A DNA stretch of 64,000 nucleotides from Qipengyuania aurantiaca (GCF_019711375.1 NZ_CP081295.1:1550001-1614000), one strand, 5' to 3'; positions 38,899-48,259 are shown, counted from the first letter of the stretch. Made by a program: numbers and translations. Notes: generated by a model from the letters alone, not told the origin.

Positions 38899-39576
38899 AT
38901 GAGTGAGCAAAAAGACGACAAGGAACCCGAAGGCGTCGAAGACGTCATCGGCGAACTCGACGAGCTGGCGGCCGAGAACGACGAGGTTTGCATCGCCGAC
39001 GTGCTCGACGATTTCGGCGCGCGCAGCTTCGGCCCGGTCATCATGATCTTCGCCTTGATCGAACTCACCCCGATCGGCGCCATTCCCGGAGTGCCCACCG
39101 CGCTCGCCTCCATCATTGTCCTGATCGCCTTGCAGCTTCTCTTCGGCAAGGACCACATCTGGATGCCCCAGTTCATCCAGAGCCGATCGGTGGAATCGAA
39201 GAAGTTGCACAAGGCCGTCGGCAAGCTGCGCGGCGTGGCGCATTGGCTCGACGAACACAGCAGGGACCGGCTCAGCGCGCTGACCGAAGGCGTGTGGCTG
39301 AAGGTCGCCGCGCTGGCGATCATCATCCTGTGCGTCACCGTGCCGCCGCTCGAGGTGCTGCCCTTCGCCAGTTCCGGTCCGATGCTGGCAATCGCCGCAA
39401 TCGGCCTTGCGCTAATCGTGCGCGACGGACTGGTCATGCTCTTTGCTCTCGCGCTTGCCATCGCCGCGCTGGGGGGCGGGACCTATTACTATTACACCTC
39501 CGACGAGGAGGAGGGCGAGAGCTCGGGCGGCATGGCGCTCGTACAGCCAGCCAAGGGCGAGAGCCGCTTGACCTGA
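38899..39576 (+). CDS. ExoD family membrane protein
   Basis: This 225-residue exopolysaccharide synthesis ExoD family protein has a polar N-terminus, several hydrophobic segments and the family motif FGPVIMIFALIELTPIGAIPGVPT. In rhizobia ExoD affects exopolysaccharide production and alkali tolerance; its molecular role is unknown. An AAGGGGATAGG stretch precedes the ATG. An acidic EEEGE patch near the C-terminus follows the last helix. Confidence 0.88.
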   Translation: MSEQKDDKEPEGVEDVIGELDELAAENDEVCIADVLDDFGARSFGPVIMIFALIELTPIGAIPGVPTALASIIVLIALQLLFGKDHIWMPQFIQSRSVESKKLHKAVGKLRGVAHWLDEHSRDRLSALTEGVWLKVAALAIIILCVTVPPLEVLPFASSGPMLAIAAIGLALIVRDGLVMLFALALAIAALGGGTYYYYTSDEEEGESSGGMALVQPAKGESRLT

Positions 39577-39617
39577 TCGCATAGACAGGCGCACAGTCCG
39601 CATCGGGAGGAGAGCCG

Positions 39618-41570
39618 ATGCGATATCTGTTGGCAGTGGGAGCGGCGGGCCTCTTGCTCGCAAGCTGTTCGGACGGCGCGCCGGGGGAGGCTACCGAGGC
39701 CCAGCAAGGCGACGGCACCGACACGGTGGACCTCGCCGAGTTTCCCGACCGGCCCTATTGGGGCGACACCCACCTCCACACCGATGTCTCGGTCGACGCT
39801 TTCGGTTTCGGCGTGCGCCTTGGCCCGGAAGAGGCCCTGCGCTTCGCCCGCGGTGAGGAGGTTACCGCCACCACGGGCATGAAAGCGCAGCTCGACCGTC
39901 CGCTCGATTTCCTCGTCATCGCCGATCATTCCGACGCCATGGGCGCGACCCGCAGGCTTTACGATGCGCCGCGCATGATGGTGCGCGATCCCACGCTCAG
40001 GCGCTGGTACGACATGATGCACGAGAGTCCCGAGCAATCGACCCGCGCGGTGGCCGAGCTGATCACCGCGGCCGCCAACGACGAAATTCCGGAAGCCTTC
40101 CGCGATCCCGAACGCCAGGCCGCGGCCACGCGCGAATTGTGGGACCGCCACCTCGACGTGCTCGACCGCTATAACGAGCCGGGGCGCTTCACCGCCTTTG
40201 CCGGGTTCGAATGGACGCTGATGCCGTCGGGCAACAATCTCCACCGCGTGGTCATGTTTCGCGATGGCAGCGCGAAGACGCGCGAAGTGCTGCCCTATCC
40301 CGGCCTCGATGGCGACGTGACCGGCCTGTGGGACTACATGGACGCCTATGAGGAGACAACGGGTGGCAAGGTGCTGGCGATCCCGCACAATTCCAACCTC
40401 TCCAACGGGCAGATGTTCGAACTGGTCGGGCCCGATGGCGGCGCGATGAGCGCGCAATACGCCCGTCGCCGTGCCGCGCGCGAGCCGGTGGTCGAGGCGA
40501 CCCAGATCAAGGGCGACAGCGAGACGCATCCTTTCCTCTCACCCAATGATGAGTTTGCAAGCTTCGGCGTGGCCGGCTGGGAGCTCGGCAACCTCCCGCT
40601 GACCGAGCGCAGCACGCCCGATATGTACGCGGGCAGCTATCTGCGCTCGGCCTTGCTGCGCGGGCTGACGCTGGAAGAGCGGCTGGGCGTGAACCCCTAT
40701 GCCTTCGGCCTCATCGGCTCGACCGACAGCCACACCGCTCTCGCCACGGGGGACGAGGACAATTTCTTCGGCAAGCATACCGGCAACGAACCGAGCGCAG
40801 AGCGCGCCATGGACGCGCAGAACCTGGGCACGCGGCAGGGGCGCTTCGGCTGGCATTACTTGGCTGGCGGCTATGCGGCGGCCTGGGCGCGGGGCAACAC
40901 GCGCGCCGAAATCTTCGACGCTTTCATGCGGCGCGAGGTCTACGCCACCACCGGCCCGCGCATGGTTCTGCGCTTGTTTGCGGGTCACGATTTTGCGGCA
41001 AGCGATTGGGGGGGCGATTGGGTGCGAGCGGGCTATACGCGCGGCGTGCCCATGGGCGGCGAGCTGGAGGACACGGGACGCGCGCCGACTTTCCTGATCT
41101 CCGCACTCAAAGATCCAGACGGGGCGAACCTCGACCGGGTGCAGGTGGTGAAGGGGTGGGTCGATGCAGGCGGGGAAGCGCAGGAGAAGGTCTTTGATGT
41201 CGCCTGGAGCGCGCGCGAGATGGACGGCGCTTCCGACAGCCCCGTTCCGCCCGTGGGCGATACGGTCGACCGTTTGCGCGCGACCTACAAGAACACGATC
41301 GGCGCGGCCGAGCTGCGGGCGACATGGACCGATCCCGAATATCGCCGCGGCCAGCGCGCCTTTTATTACGTGCGCGTGCTCGAAATCCCGACGCCTTCGT
41401 GGGTGCTCTACGATGCCGTGCGCTTCGGCCTTAAGCTGCCGGACAATGTGATCGAGGCGAATGTGATACAGGAACGCGCCTATTCCTCGCCCGTCTGGCT
41501 GCGCCCGAAGAACCGACCGCAGACGCGCCCGCAGGTGGGCGATGCGCCGCCGATCATGGAGGCGGAATGA
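39618..41570 (+). CDS. DUF3604 domain lipoprotein, PHP-like metal-dependent hydrolase
   Basis: This 650-residue protein has a lipoprotein signal ending near LLLASC and a DUF3604 domain over the rest. Motifs fit a PHP/amidohydrolase-like metal site: YWGDTHLHTDVS (His-x-His), DFLVIADHSDAMG, and later LIGSTDSHTAL. The GGAGGAG ribosome site is strong. It is the first gene of a trio with overlapping stop/start codons. The reaction is unknown; location is the periplasm or outer membrane. The family is often annotated as hypothetical. Confidence 0.88.
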   Translation: MRYLLAVGAAGLLLASCSDGAPGEATEAQQGDGTDTVDLAEFPDRPYWGDTHLHTDVSVDAFGFGVRLGPEEALRFARGEEVTATTGMKAQLDRPLDFLVIADHSDAMGATRRLYDAPRMMVRDPTLRRWYDMMHESPEQSTRAVAELITAAANDEIPEAFRDPERQAAATRELWDRHLDVLDRYNEPGRFTAFAGFEWTLMPSGNNLHRVVMFRDGSAKTREVLPYPGLDGDVTGLWDYMDAYEETTGGKVLAIPHNSNLSNGQMFELVGPDGGAMSAQYARRRAAREPVVEATQIKGDSETHPFLSPNDEFASFGVAGWELGNLPLTERSTPDMYAGSYLRSALLRGLTLEERLGVNPYAFGLIGSTDSHTALATGDEDNFFGKHTGNEPSAERAMDAQNLGTRQGRFGWHYLAGGYAAAWARGNTRAEIFDAFMRREVYATTGPRMVLRLFAGHDFAASDWGGDWVRAGYTRGVPMGGELEDTGRAPTFLISALKDPDGANLDRVQVVKGWVDAGGEAQEKVFDVAWSAREMDGASDSPVPPVGDTVDRLRATYKNTIGAAELRATWTDPEYRRGQRAFYYVRVLEIPTPSWVLYDAVRFGLKLPDNVIEANVIQERAYSSPVWLRPKNRPQTRPQVGDAPPIMEAE

Positions 41571-42352
41571 TCCGCAGCGCCTTGCGCGATCCGCTCGCGC
41601 ATTTTCTCCTCGCCGGCGCGGCGATCTGGGGCGTGCTGGCGCTGGCCGGCGAGCCGGTCGATCCGGCGGAGCGGAGTATCACGCTGAGCCGCGAGCAGCA
41701 GGCGGGTCTCGCGCTCGCCTTCGAGCGGACTATGGGCCGCGCGCCGACCGATGCCGAACTTGACGCTCGCGTCGATCAATGGGTGCGCGAGGAGGTGCTT
41801 TACCGCGAGGCATTGCGGCTCGGGCTGGACGAGGGGGACCCGGTCGTCCGGCGACGGTTGGCGACCAAGATGGACGAACTGGCCGGGGCCGAGGCGGAAC
41901 TGGCACGCCCGACCGAGGCGCAGCTTGCCGAGTGGTACCGCGACCACGGGACCGATTACGAGCGCGGCGGCATCCTCAATTTCGAGCAAGCCTGGTTCCC
42001 GACGCGCGAGGCCGCGCTTGCGGCGCGCGGGGAAGACCGGCCGCAAGGGCAATCCACCAGCCTGCCGCGCACCATGGCCAAAGCGGATCGCGAGGACATC
42101 GCGCGCGCTTTCGGGACCGCTTTTGCCGATGAGATGCTGGCGCTGAGCGTGGCGCGCGATTGGCAGGGGCCGATCCGCTCGGGCTATGGATGGCACCTCG
42201 TCCAGCTCTACCACCGCGAGGAAGGCAGCGTTCCGCCGCTCGAAGAGGTGCGCGACAGGGCCGAGAGGGACTGGCGCGGCCGCACGATCCAGGCCCGGCG
42301 TGAAAAGGCGTACCAGCTACTGCGCGACGCCTATACGATCGAGATCGAATGA
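41567..42352 (+). CDS. membrane-anchored parvulin-type peptidylprolyl isomerase
   Basis: This 261-residue protein has one hydrophobic N-terminal segment (HFLLAGAAIWGVLALAG), a SurA-N-like helical region and a rotamase-like domain ending IRSGYGWHLVQLYHREEGS. That last part matches the parvulin core (G-Y-G-x-H-L-V). It probably faces the periplasm as a chaperone or isomerase. The ATG overlaps the DUF3604 stop (ATGA), and its own stop overlaps the HupE gene, which suggests it helps fold one of its partners. Confidence 0.87.
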   Translation: MIRSALRDPLAHFLLAGAAIWGVLALAGEPVDPAERSITLSREQQAGLALAFERTMGRAPTDAELDARVDQWVREEVLYREALRLGLDEGDPVVRRRLATKMDELAGAEAELARPTEAQLAEWYRDHGTDYERGGILNFEQAWFPTREAALAARGEDRPQGQSTSLPRTMAKADREDIARAFGTAFADEMLALSVARDWQGPIRSGYGWHLVQLYHREEGSVPPLEEVRDRAERDWRGRTIQARREKAYQLLRDAYTIEIE

Positions 42353-43317
42353 TCCGGCTGCTGGCCGCGCTGGTTATGCTCGTGTGCGCGGCGCCGGCGC
42401 TGGCCGACGAACTGCGCCCGGTGTCGATCCAGTTCGAGCAGCAGGCGGAGCGCGAATGGACGCTGGGCTGGAAAGAGCCGCTTGCCGGTTCGCGCGGGGC
42501 TCCGCTGGGGATGCCGCAACTCCCGCAAGGCTGCGCTATGGAAGGCATGGCGCGCGAACGCGCACCGGCGGCCATGCTCGGCCATGTCAATGTCCGCTGC
42601 GAAGGCCCGGTCGCGGGAGGGCGCATGGGCTGGGACGGGCTCACGGGTCAGGGCGAGGCCATTCTGCGCATCGCGCCGCTCGGCGGTCCGGTGCAGGTCC
42701 ATCGCCTGACGGTGGCAGCGCCGGTGGCGGTCATCGAGGCGGCCCCTTCCTCGGCGCAGGTCTGGCGCAGCTATTTCGTGATCGGGGTCGAGCATATCCT
42801 GACGGGCTGGGACCATCTGCTTTTCGTGATCGCGCTGGTGCTCCTGCTCGCGCGCGGCTGGCCGGTGGTGAAGGCAGCGACGGCCTTCACGCTAGCGCAT
42901 TCGCTCACGCTCGCAGCCGTGACGCTCGGCGCGGCTGGGCTGCCGCAAAGGCCCGTCGAAGCGCTGATCGCGCTGTCGATCCTGTTTCTCGCGGTCGAAG
43001 TTGCGCGGGGGACAAAGGATACGCTGACCCGGCGCTGGCCCTGGCTGGTCGCCTTCGCTTTCGGCCTGCTCCACGGCTTCGGCTTTGCTGGAGCCTTGCG
43101 CGAGATCGGCCTGCCGGAAGGCGAGGTGCCCGCGGCGCTGGTCAGTTTCAACCTCGGAGTCGAGGTCGGGCAATTGCTTGTGATCGCCGGTGTGCTGGCG
43201 CTGGTCGCGTTGCTGCGCCGCTTGGGACCCGAGCTGGAGGCGCGCGCGATCCGGCTTACCTCCTACCCTATCGGGATCATCGGGGCTTACTGGCTGGTCG
43301 ACCGCGTCGTGGGCTGA
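42349..43317 (+). CDS. HupE/UreJ family membrane protein
   Basis: This 322-residue protein has a signal peptide (AAPALA), a periplasmic domain of about 130 residues and a C-terminal HupE/UreJ membrane domain with the hallmark FVIGVEHILTGWDHLLFVIAL, AFTLAHSLTLAAVTLG and GLLHGFGFAGALREIGL. The conserved His and Asp residues could bind a metal. HupE/UreJ proteins are nickel transport-related in hydrogenase or urease loci, neither of which is present here. Its stop overlaps the convergent NodT gene by 31 bases. Confidence 0.9.
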   Translation: MIRLLAALVMLVCAAPALADELRPVSIQFEQQAEREWTLGWKEPLAGSRGAPLGMPQLPQGCAMEGMARERAPAAMLGHVNVRCEGPVAGGRMGWDGLTGQGEAILRIAPLGGPVQVHRLTVAAPVAVIEAAPSSAQVWRSYFVIGVEHILTGWDHLLFVIALVLLLARGWPVVKAATAFTLAHSLTLAAVTLGAAGLPQRPVEALIALSILFLAVEVARGTKDTLTRRWPWLVAFAFGLLHGFGFAGALREIGLPEGEVPAALVSFNLGVEVGQLLVIAGVLALVALLRRLGPELEARAIRLTSYPIGIIGAYWLVDRVVG

Positions 43318-44711
43318 GCCTCGCCGCCCAGCGCCTGCCACAGCACCACCCGCGCCCGCTGCGCCCGTCCGAGGGCAGCTGCGGCGCGTTCCCCGCTTGC
43401 ATCGGCAGCGCGGCGCGCTTCGAGCACGGTGAGGAAATCGGCGAGGCCGGCCTTCTGGCGGGTCTCGGCAAGGCTGGCGGCGCGCTGGAGGCTTGCGGCC
43501 TCGGCCTGTGCTGCAGCCAGTTCGCGGTCGGCCGCTGCGATGAGACCGTAAGCCGCCTCGGCATCGCCCAGCGCGGTGTAGACCGCGCCGCGATAGGACT
43601 GGAAGGCGGCGCGCTTCTCCGCAGCTGCGCCATCGATTTCCGCCTCGATCCGGCCGAAGTCGAACAGCGGCCCCGCGACCGAGGCCGCCAGTGTGCCCAC
43701 GAGGCTGTCCTCGTCGAAGAGGTCGGAGGGGCTGAAGGCGAGGAGGCCGATCACGGCGGAGAGATCGAAAACAGGGAAGCGGCGGCGCGCGGTGGCGGCA
43801 AGCTCTGCGTCCTCGGCAGCGAGCGTTGCTGCGGCGGCCAGCACATCGGGGCGGTTGGCGAGCAGAATCGACGGCAGCGCTACCGGCGATTCGGGCAGGG
43901 CGGGCTCCGGCGCGTCGAGCGCGAGCGCGCTGCGCACCTGCGCCGCCCCTTGCGCGGTCAGCGTCACCAGCCGCCCAGTCAGCCGCGCCCGCTCGCTTGC
44001 CAGCGCGGCAAGGCGGCTGCGCGAGGCGTCGGCGGCGCTTGCCGCGCGCACGCGGTCGAAACCGGGCGCGATGCCCGCTTCCTCGCGCACGCCGGCGAGC
44101 CGCGCGAGTTCCTCGGCGGCGGCAATGTCTTCCTCGATCGCGGCCTGCCTTGCATCGAGCGTGCGCCAGTCGATCACGCTCGCGGCGATCTCGGCGACCA
44201 GCGCGTTGCGCACGGCAAGCGAGGAGGCGGTGGCGGCGTCGACGCGGGCCAGCGCGGCGCGTTCCTGCGCGCGTAGTCGTCCGAAGATGTCGGGATCCCA
44301 GCGCGCGGTGAGATTGGCGGCGTAGCTCACGCGCTCGGTATCGATGGCCACCCCGGGCGGCAGGGAGGCCCCGAACTGCGCGGGGTTGGTCCGCTGGCCC
44401 GTGACCGAGGCGTTGGCGCCCAGCGAAGGGAGGCGCTCGGCCCCCGCACGGTCGGCTCCGGCGCGTGCCTGGTCGATCCGCGCGAGCGCTTCGGCCAGCG
44501 TCGGCGAACCCGCCAGCGCTTGCGCGGCCAGCGTATCGAAGCCGGGGTCGGCCTCAGGGAGCAGTTCAGCGAGCGCGGTCCCGGTCGGCGCATCGGGCGC
44601 ATAGAGAAATTCGGGCGGCAGCACCGGCGTCGGCGTCGCCACTTCGGGCGGCGGCCCGCCGGCACAGGCGGCAAGGGCCAGCGTGCCCGCAAGGATCAGG
44701 CCGCGGCGCAT
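43287..44711 (-). CDS. NodT family efflux outer membrane lipoprotein
   Basis: This 474-residue TolC-like lipoprotein (signal ending LALAAC) has the two OEP repeats, including LATRxDVLAA-like LLANRPDVLAAAATLAAEDA. It is the outer-membrane partner of the ABC exporter encoded upstream. A GTG at 44714 is one codon earlier; the ATG at 44711 overlaps the adaptor stop (TGATG) and is preferred. It overlaps the 3' end of the convergent HupE gene by 31 bases. Confidence 0.92.
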   Translation of the reverse strand: MRRGLILAGTLALAACAGGPPPEVATPTPVLPPEFLYAPDAPTGTALAELLPEADPGFDTLAAQALAGSPTLAEALARIDQARAGADRAGAERLPSLGANASVTGQRTNPAQFGASLPPGVAIDTERVSYAANLTARWDPDIFGRLRAQERAALARVDAATASSLAVRNALVAEIAASVIDWRTLDARQAAIEEDIAAAEELARLAGVREEAGIAPGFDRVRAASAADASRSRLAALASERARLTGRLVTLTAQGAAQVRSALALDAPEPALPESPVALPSILLANRPDVLAAAATLAAEDAELAATARRRFPVFDLSAVIGLLAFSPSDLFDEDSLVGTLAASVAGPLFDFGRIEAEIDGAAAEKRAAFQSYRGAVYTALGDAEAAYGLIAAADRELAAAQAEAASLQRAASLAETRQKAGLADFLTVLEARRAADASGERAAAALGRAQRARVVLWQALGGEAQPTTRSTSQ

Positions 44712-45703
44712 CACTGGGCCTTCTTCGCGGGCATATAAGCATCGACCTGCTGGCCGACACGGAAGATGCCGCCATCGCCCACGGCCTCGCCGGGAAGCTC
44801 GTAGATGACCTGCAGCACGCGCACGTCGACGCGCTCGGCGGCCGAATTGGTAAGCGAGCGCTTGGGCACGACACGCGGCTCGGCGCGCACGAAGGTGGCC
44901 TGCACCTGCTGTCCTGACGCGCCACGTGGGGACACCGTCGCCGGTTCGCCCATGGCGAGGCGCGGGGCCTGTTCCTCGTCGATATCGATGCGCACATGCA
45001 TGGGCTGCGTCTGGCCCATCTCGATGAAGGGCTGCGATCCGCCGCCGCCCATGGTCGAGACATATTCGCCCTTGCGAATGTTCACCGCGAGGATCTCGCC
45101 CGAAATGGGCGCGCGCACGGTCAGTCGGCCGAGTTCGGTCCGGGCGGAAGCGGCACGCGCCTCGGCCGCCTCGAGCCGCGCGCGGGCGAGCGAGAGACGC
45201 TGGGCGGCGGCATTCGCCTCGCCCTCGGCTCGGATGACTTCGCTGCGGCTGACCGCGGCGGGATCGTCGACATTGCGGTAAAGCGCCAGCTGGCTGGCGG
45301 CCGTGGCCTGCGCGCTGCGCGCTTCGGCAATCGCCGCGCGCGCTTCGCCGATGGCGGCGTTCGCCTCGCGCAATTGCGAGCGGGCCTGTCTATCGTCCAC
45401 GGTGAACAGCGTCTGCCCTTCCGAGACCCGGTCGCCGGGCTGGACGTAGAGGCCGGTGACGAGCCCCGACAGGGCCGAGCCGATCTGCACCAGCTCGCTC
45501 GACGGTTCGACCACGCCCGAGCCTGCGACCCGCGCTTCGTCCGCCAGCGCTTCGGGCGCACGCGGAGGCTCGCGTTCCGGTTTGGACAGCTCGCGATCGG
45601 GCTGGCCCGAGAGGATGTAGAAAGCGGCGAAGATCAGGCCGATGACCGCGATCACCGGCAGGATCTGCCGCGAAAAGCTCAAATTGCGTAGGTTCAAGGC
45701 CAT
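44711..45703 (-). CDS. HlyD-family periplasmic adaptor of ABC exporter (DevB-like)
   Basis: This 330-residue membrane fusion protein has an N-terminal membrane helix (QILPVIAVIGLIFAAFYILSG), a lipoyl half (VEPSSELVQIGSALSGLVTG), an Ala/Arg-rich coiled coil (about residues 105-185) and a second barrel segment TVRAPISGEILAVNIRKGEY. It resembles DevB-type adaptors. The ATG at 45703 overlaps the ATPase stop. It links the ATPase and permease to the NodT channel. Confidence 0.9.
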   Translation of the reverse strand: MALNLRNLSFSRQILPVIAVIGLIFAAFYILSGQPDRELSKPEREPPRAPEALADEARVAGSGVVEPSSELVQIGSALSGLVTGLYVQPGDRVSEGQTLFTVDDRQARSQLREANAAIGEARAAIAEARSAQATAASQLALYRNVDDPAAVSRSEVIRAEGEANAAAQRLSLARARLEAAEARAASARTELGRLTVRAPISGEILAVNIRKGEYVSTMGGGGSQPFIEMGQTQPMHVRIDIDEEQAPRLAMGEPATVSPRGASGQQVQATFVRAEPRVVPKRSLTNSAAERVDVRVLQVIYELPGEAVGDGGIFRVGQQVDAYMPAKKAQ

Positions 45704-46407
45704 CAATGATCCTCCGGCATGTGCTTGCCGTCATGGGTGACCTTCCCGTCCTCGAGCACGAGGATGCGGTCGGCCATGTCGAAAATACGGTTGTCGTGGG
45801 TGACGATGATGCAGGCGCGGTCCTCGGCGACCGCGACCTCGCGCAGCAAATCCATCACGCGGCGGCCCGAAGCGGCGTCGAGCGCGGCGGTCGGCTCGTC
45901 GCAAACCACGAGGCGCGGTTCGTGAACCAGCGCACGGGCAATGGCGACACGCTGCTGCTGGCCGCCCGAAAGCTGGTTGGGCAGCTTCGCGGCCTGGTCG
46001 CCGATGTTGAGTTTCTCCAGCATGGCGACGGCTTTCTCGCGCGCCTCGTGCCGGTCCATCCCCTGCGCGATGAGGGGCACGGCGGCGTTGCTGGCCGCGT
46101 CGATCGAGGGGATGAGATTGTACTGCTGGAAGATGAAGCCGATGTTCTGCAGCCGGAAATCGACCAGCGCGTCGTCCGACAGATCATAGATGTCGGTGCC
46201 GAAGACCTCGACCTCGCCCTCGGTCGGCCAGAGGATGCCGCACATGATCGAGATGAGCGTCGTCTTGCCCGACCCGCTTTCGCCGACAAGAAAGGTCAGT
46301 TCGCCCGCGCGCACATCGAGGTCGATGCCGTGCAGCACGGTGATCGTCTGCTGCCCCGCCTTGAAATCGCGCGTGACGCCGCGGGTGGAGATGGCGGGAC
46401 CGCTCAC
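45703..46407 (-). CDS. ABC transporter ATP-binding protein (DevA/MacB-like)
   Basis: This 234-residue ATPase has Walker A GESGSGKTTL, the Q-loop FIFQQYNLIPSIDA, the signature LSGGQQQRVAIARAL, Walker B LVVCDEPTAALD and the H-loop VTHDNRIF. It belongs to the LolD/MacB/DevA group that works with FtsX-type permeases. The frame is open far upstream, but the GTG at 46407 overlaps the permease stop as GTGA and gives the normal N-terminus. Confidence 0.93.
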   Translation of the reverse strand: MSGPAISTRGVTRDFKAGQQTITVLHGIDLDVRAGELTFLVGESGSGKTTLISIMCGILWPTEGEVEVFGTDIYDLSDDALVDFRLQNIGFIFQQYNLIPSIDAASNAAVPLIAQGMDRHEAREKAVAMLEKLNIGDQAAKLPNQLSGGQQQRVAIARALVHEPRLVVCDEPTAALDAASGRRVMDLLREVAVAEDRACIIVTHDNRIFDMADRILVLEDGKVTHDGKHMPEDH

Positions 46408-47537
46408 CGGAACACTGCCGCCGGTTCGGTCTTGAGCACGCTGCGCAGCGCGAGCCAGCCGGTCAGCGCCAGGATCAGCGTGACGGCGACGAGGCTTATG
46501 ATCGGGATCTGCCAGGGGATGTAGAAGCCCTTGAAGGTGGGATCGGAGGAGAAGGCGGTGATGAACCCGACCGTCCCGAGCACGCCGAGGCCGTAGCCGA
46601 TGAGGCCCACGAGACCCGCCTGCGCGGCGACCATCTTGCGGATCTTGCCGTTTGTGACGCCGATGGCTTTGAGCGCGCCGAACTGCTTGATATTGTCGCG
46701 GATGAAGAGGCTGAAGGTGAGGCCGACAATCGCCACGCCGACGATGAAGCCGAGCGCCACGGTGATCCCGAAATTGAGCGGGATGCCGGTGTTCTCGATG
46801 ATGAAATCGACCCCGTCGCGGGCAAATTCCTCGCGCGTCTGGGCCTTGAGGCCGGTCTCGCGCTCGATCCGTTCGGACAGCGCCTTGGCCTCGGCCGGGT
46901 TTTCCGCCCCGACGAGGACGAAAGAGAGGCGATTGCGCGTGCCGGGGACGAAATTCAGCGCCTGGCTGTACTTGGTATAAAGCACCACCGTGCTGGTGAA
47001 ACTGGGAATGGCGTCGGCAATCCCGCGGATGACAGCGCGCTGGTCGTTCAATTCCAGCCGCTCGCCGATAGGGGACTGGCCGGGGAACATGCGGGTCATG
47101 CCGACATCGTCGATAATGACGCTGTCGGGCTGGGAAAGGACATCGACCGAGCCTTCGACCATGTTCTTGGGCAGGCCGATCAGCGTCGCATCGTCCACGC
47201 CGATCACCGCCACGCCCTCGAGGTCGCCGTCCTTGGTGCGGACAGAGGCCTGCGCGCGGATATGCGGGACCGCCCATTCGACGCCCGGCACGCCGCGCAC
47301 CTTGTCGAGCGCGGTGGAGGGCATGGCGTAGGCGACATCGGTGGTGCGGCTGACAGGATCCATCACCCAGACATCGGCGCTGGAGACGTTGTAAACCCCG
47401 CTCGCCCCGCGTTCGAGGAGGTTCACGAAGATCGTCAGCTGCTGGGTGATGAGCAGGGTCGAGAAGGCAATGCCGAACACCAGCCCGAAGAACTTCTGGG
47501 CGTCGCCGGTCAGCATGCGGATCGCGATCCAGATCAT
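46404..47537 (-). CDS. ABC transporter permease, FtsX-like (DevC type)
   Basis: This 377-residue permease begins with a membrane helix (FFGLVFGIAFSTLLITQQL), then a MacB-type periplasmic domain of about 200 residues. Three C-terminal helices form the FtsX domain (GITVALGFIVGVAIVGLTFS, then GALKAIGVTNGKIRKMVAAQ). It is the first gene of the exporter operon and is divergent from a TetR gene, with two tandem palindromes in the gap. The substrate is unknown. Confidence 0.92.
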   Translation of the reverse strand: MIWIAIRMLTGDAQKFFGLVFGIAFSTLLITQQLTIFVNLLERGASGVYNVSSADVWVMDPVSRTTDVAYAMPSTALDKVRGVPGVEWAVPHIRAQASVRTKDGDLEGVAVIGVDDATLIGLPKNMVEGSVDVLSQPDSVIIDDVGMTRMFPGQSPIGERLELNDQRAVIRGIADAIPSFTSTVVLYTKYSQALNFVPGTRNRLSFVLVGAENPAEAKALSERIERETGLKAQTREEFARDGVDFIIENTGIPLNFGITVALGFIVGVAIVGLTFSLFIRDNIKQFGALKAIGVTNGKIRKMVAAQAGLVGLIGYGLGVLGTVGFITAFSSDPTFKGFYIPWQIPIISLVAVTLILALTGWLALRSVLKTEPAAVFR

Positions 47538-47584
47538 CTGCCTTGGTGCCTCCGCTTGCCTATTGCCTGCGACTCGTCCATTAG

Positions 47585-47618
47585 TGAACGCAGGCGTTCA
47601 ACTGAACGGGACCGTTCA
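47585..47618. promoter_or_regulatory. two tandem palindromic TetR operators
   Basis: Two similar inverted repeats lie side by side: TGAACG-N4-CGTTCA (47585-47600) and TGAACGG-GA-CCGTTCA (47603-47618). Their starts are 18 bases apart. They lie in the 83-base gap between the divergent ABC exporter and TetR gene, the second ending 2 bases before the TetR start codon. This fits cooperative binding of a TetR dimer pair controlling both directions. Confidence 0.7.
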
Positions 47619-47620
47619 CT

Positions 47621-48259
47621 TTGTCAAGCGAGACGAAAAAGGCAGGCCGGCCGGCGGACACGGCCAAGCGCGAGGCGATCCTCGCGGCGGCTTCGCGCGC
47701 GTTCTTCGATTCCGGCTTCGCGGCCACCTCGATCGAGCAGGTGGCGGCGGACGCCGGGGTGTCTAAGGTCACGGTCTACAACCACTTCGGCGACAAGCGC
47801 GGGCTCTTCGCGGCCGCGGTCGAGTGCGAATGCGAGAAGATGCGCGACCAGTTCGCCGTCGCGCCCGATATGCGTGGGTCCCTTCGCGAGAGGCTAACCG
47901 CGATCGGCGAGGCCATGGTGGCCTTCCTCTCGCGCCCCGAAATGGTCCAGTTCGAGCGCCGTATCGCCGCCGAGACCGAGCACGAACCGGCCATCGGCGT
48001 GGCCTTCCTCGCCTCGGGCCCGCACCGCATGAAGGCGGCCTTCGCCGGGCTGATGCGCGCCATGGTCGAGGCGGGCGAAGTGCGCATCGACGACGTGGAG
48101 CTCGCGGTCGAGCAGTTCGCCGCCATGTGCAAGGGCATGGGCGATCTGGAACGCCGTTTCGGCCATCCCGGCGATCCGCAACGCGACCGCGAACGCATCG
48201 AAGGCGCCGTCGAGGTGTTCTGCCGCGCCTATGCGGTCGAGGATTGCGGGAAATCTTAA
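47621..48259 (+). CDS. TetR/AcrR family regulator of the ABC exporter
   Basis: This 212-residue regulator has the TetR HTH (RAFFDSGFAATSIEQVAADA, then GVSKVTVYNHFGDKRGLFAA) and an AcrR C-terminal domain. The best start is TTG at 47621, with no clear ribosome site, since the operator occupies that position. Low translation would suit an autorepressed regulator, or the transcript is leaderless. It is divergent from the exporter operon. Confidence 0.88.
   Translation: MSSETKKAGRPADTAKREAILAAASRAFFDSGFAATSIEQVAADAGVSKVTVYNHFGDKRGLFAAAVECECEKMRDQFAVAPDMRGSLRERLTAIGEAMVAFLSRPEMVQFERRIAAETEHEPAIGVAFLASGPHRMKAAFAGLMRAMVEAGEVRIDDVELAVEQFAAMCKGMGDLERRFGHPGDPQRDRERIEGAVEVFCRAYAVEDCGKS

Noticed and set aside
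42186..44276. 696-codon plus frame across the PPIase, HupE and NodT genes
   Set aside because: Overlaps real genes in other frames and has no recognisable domain.
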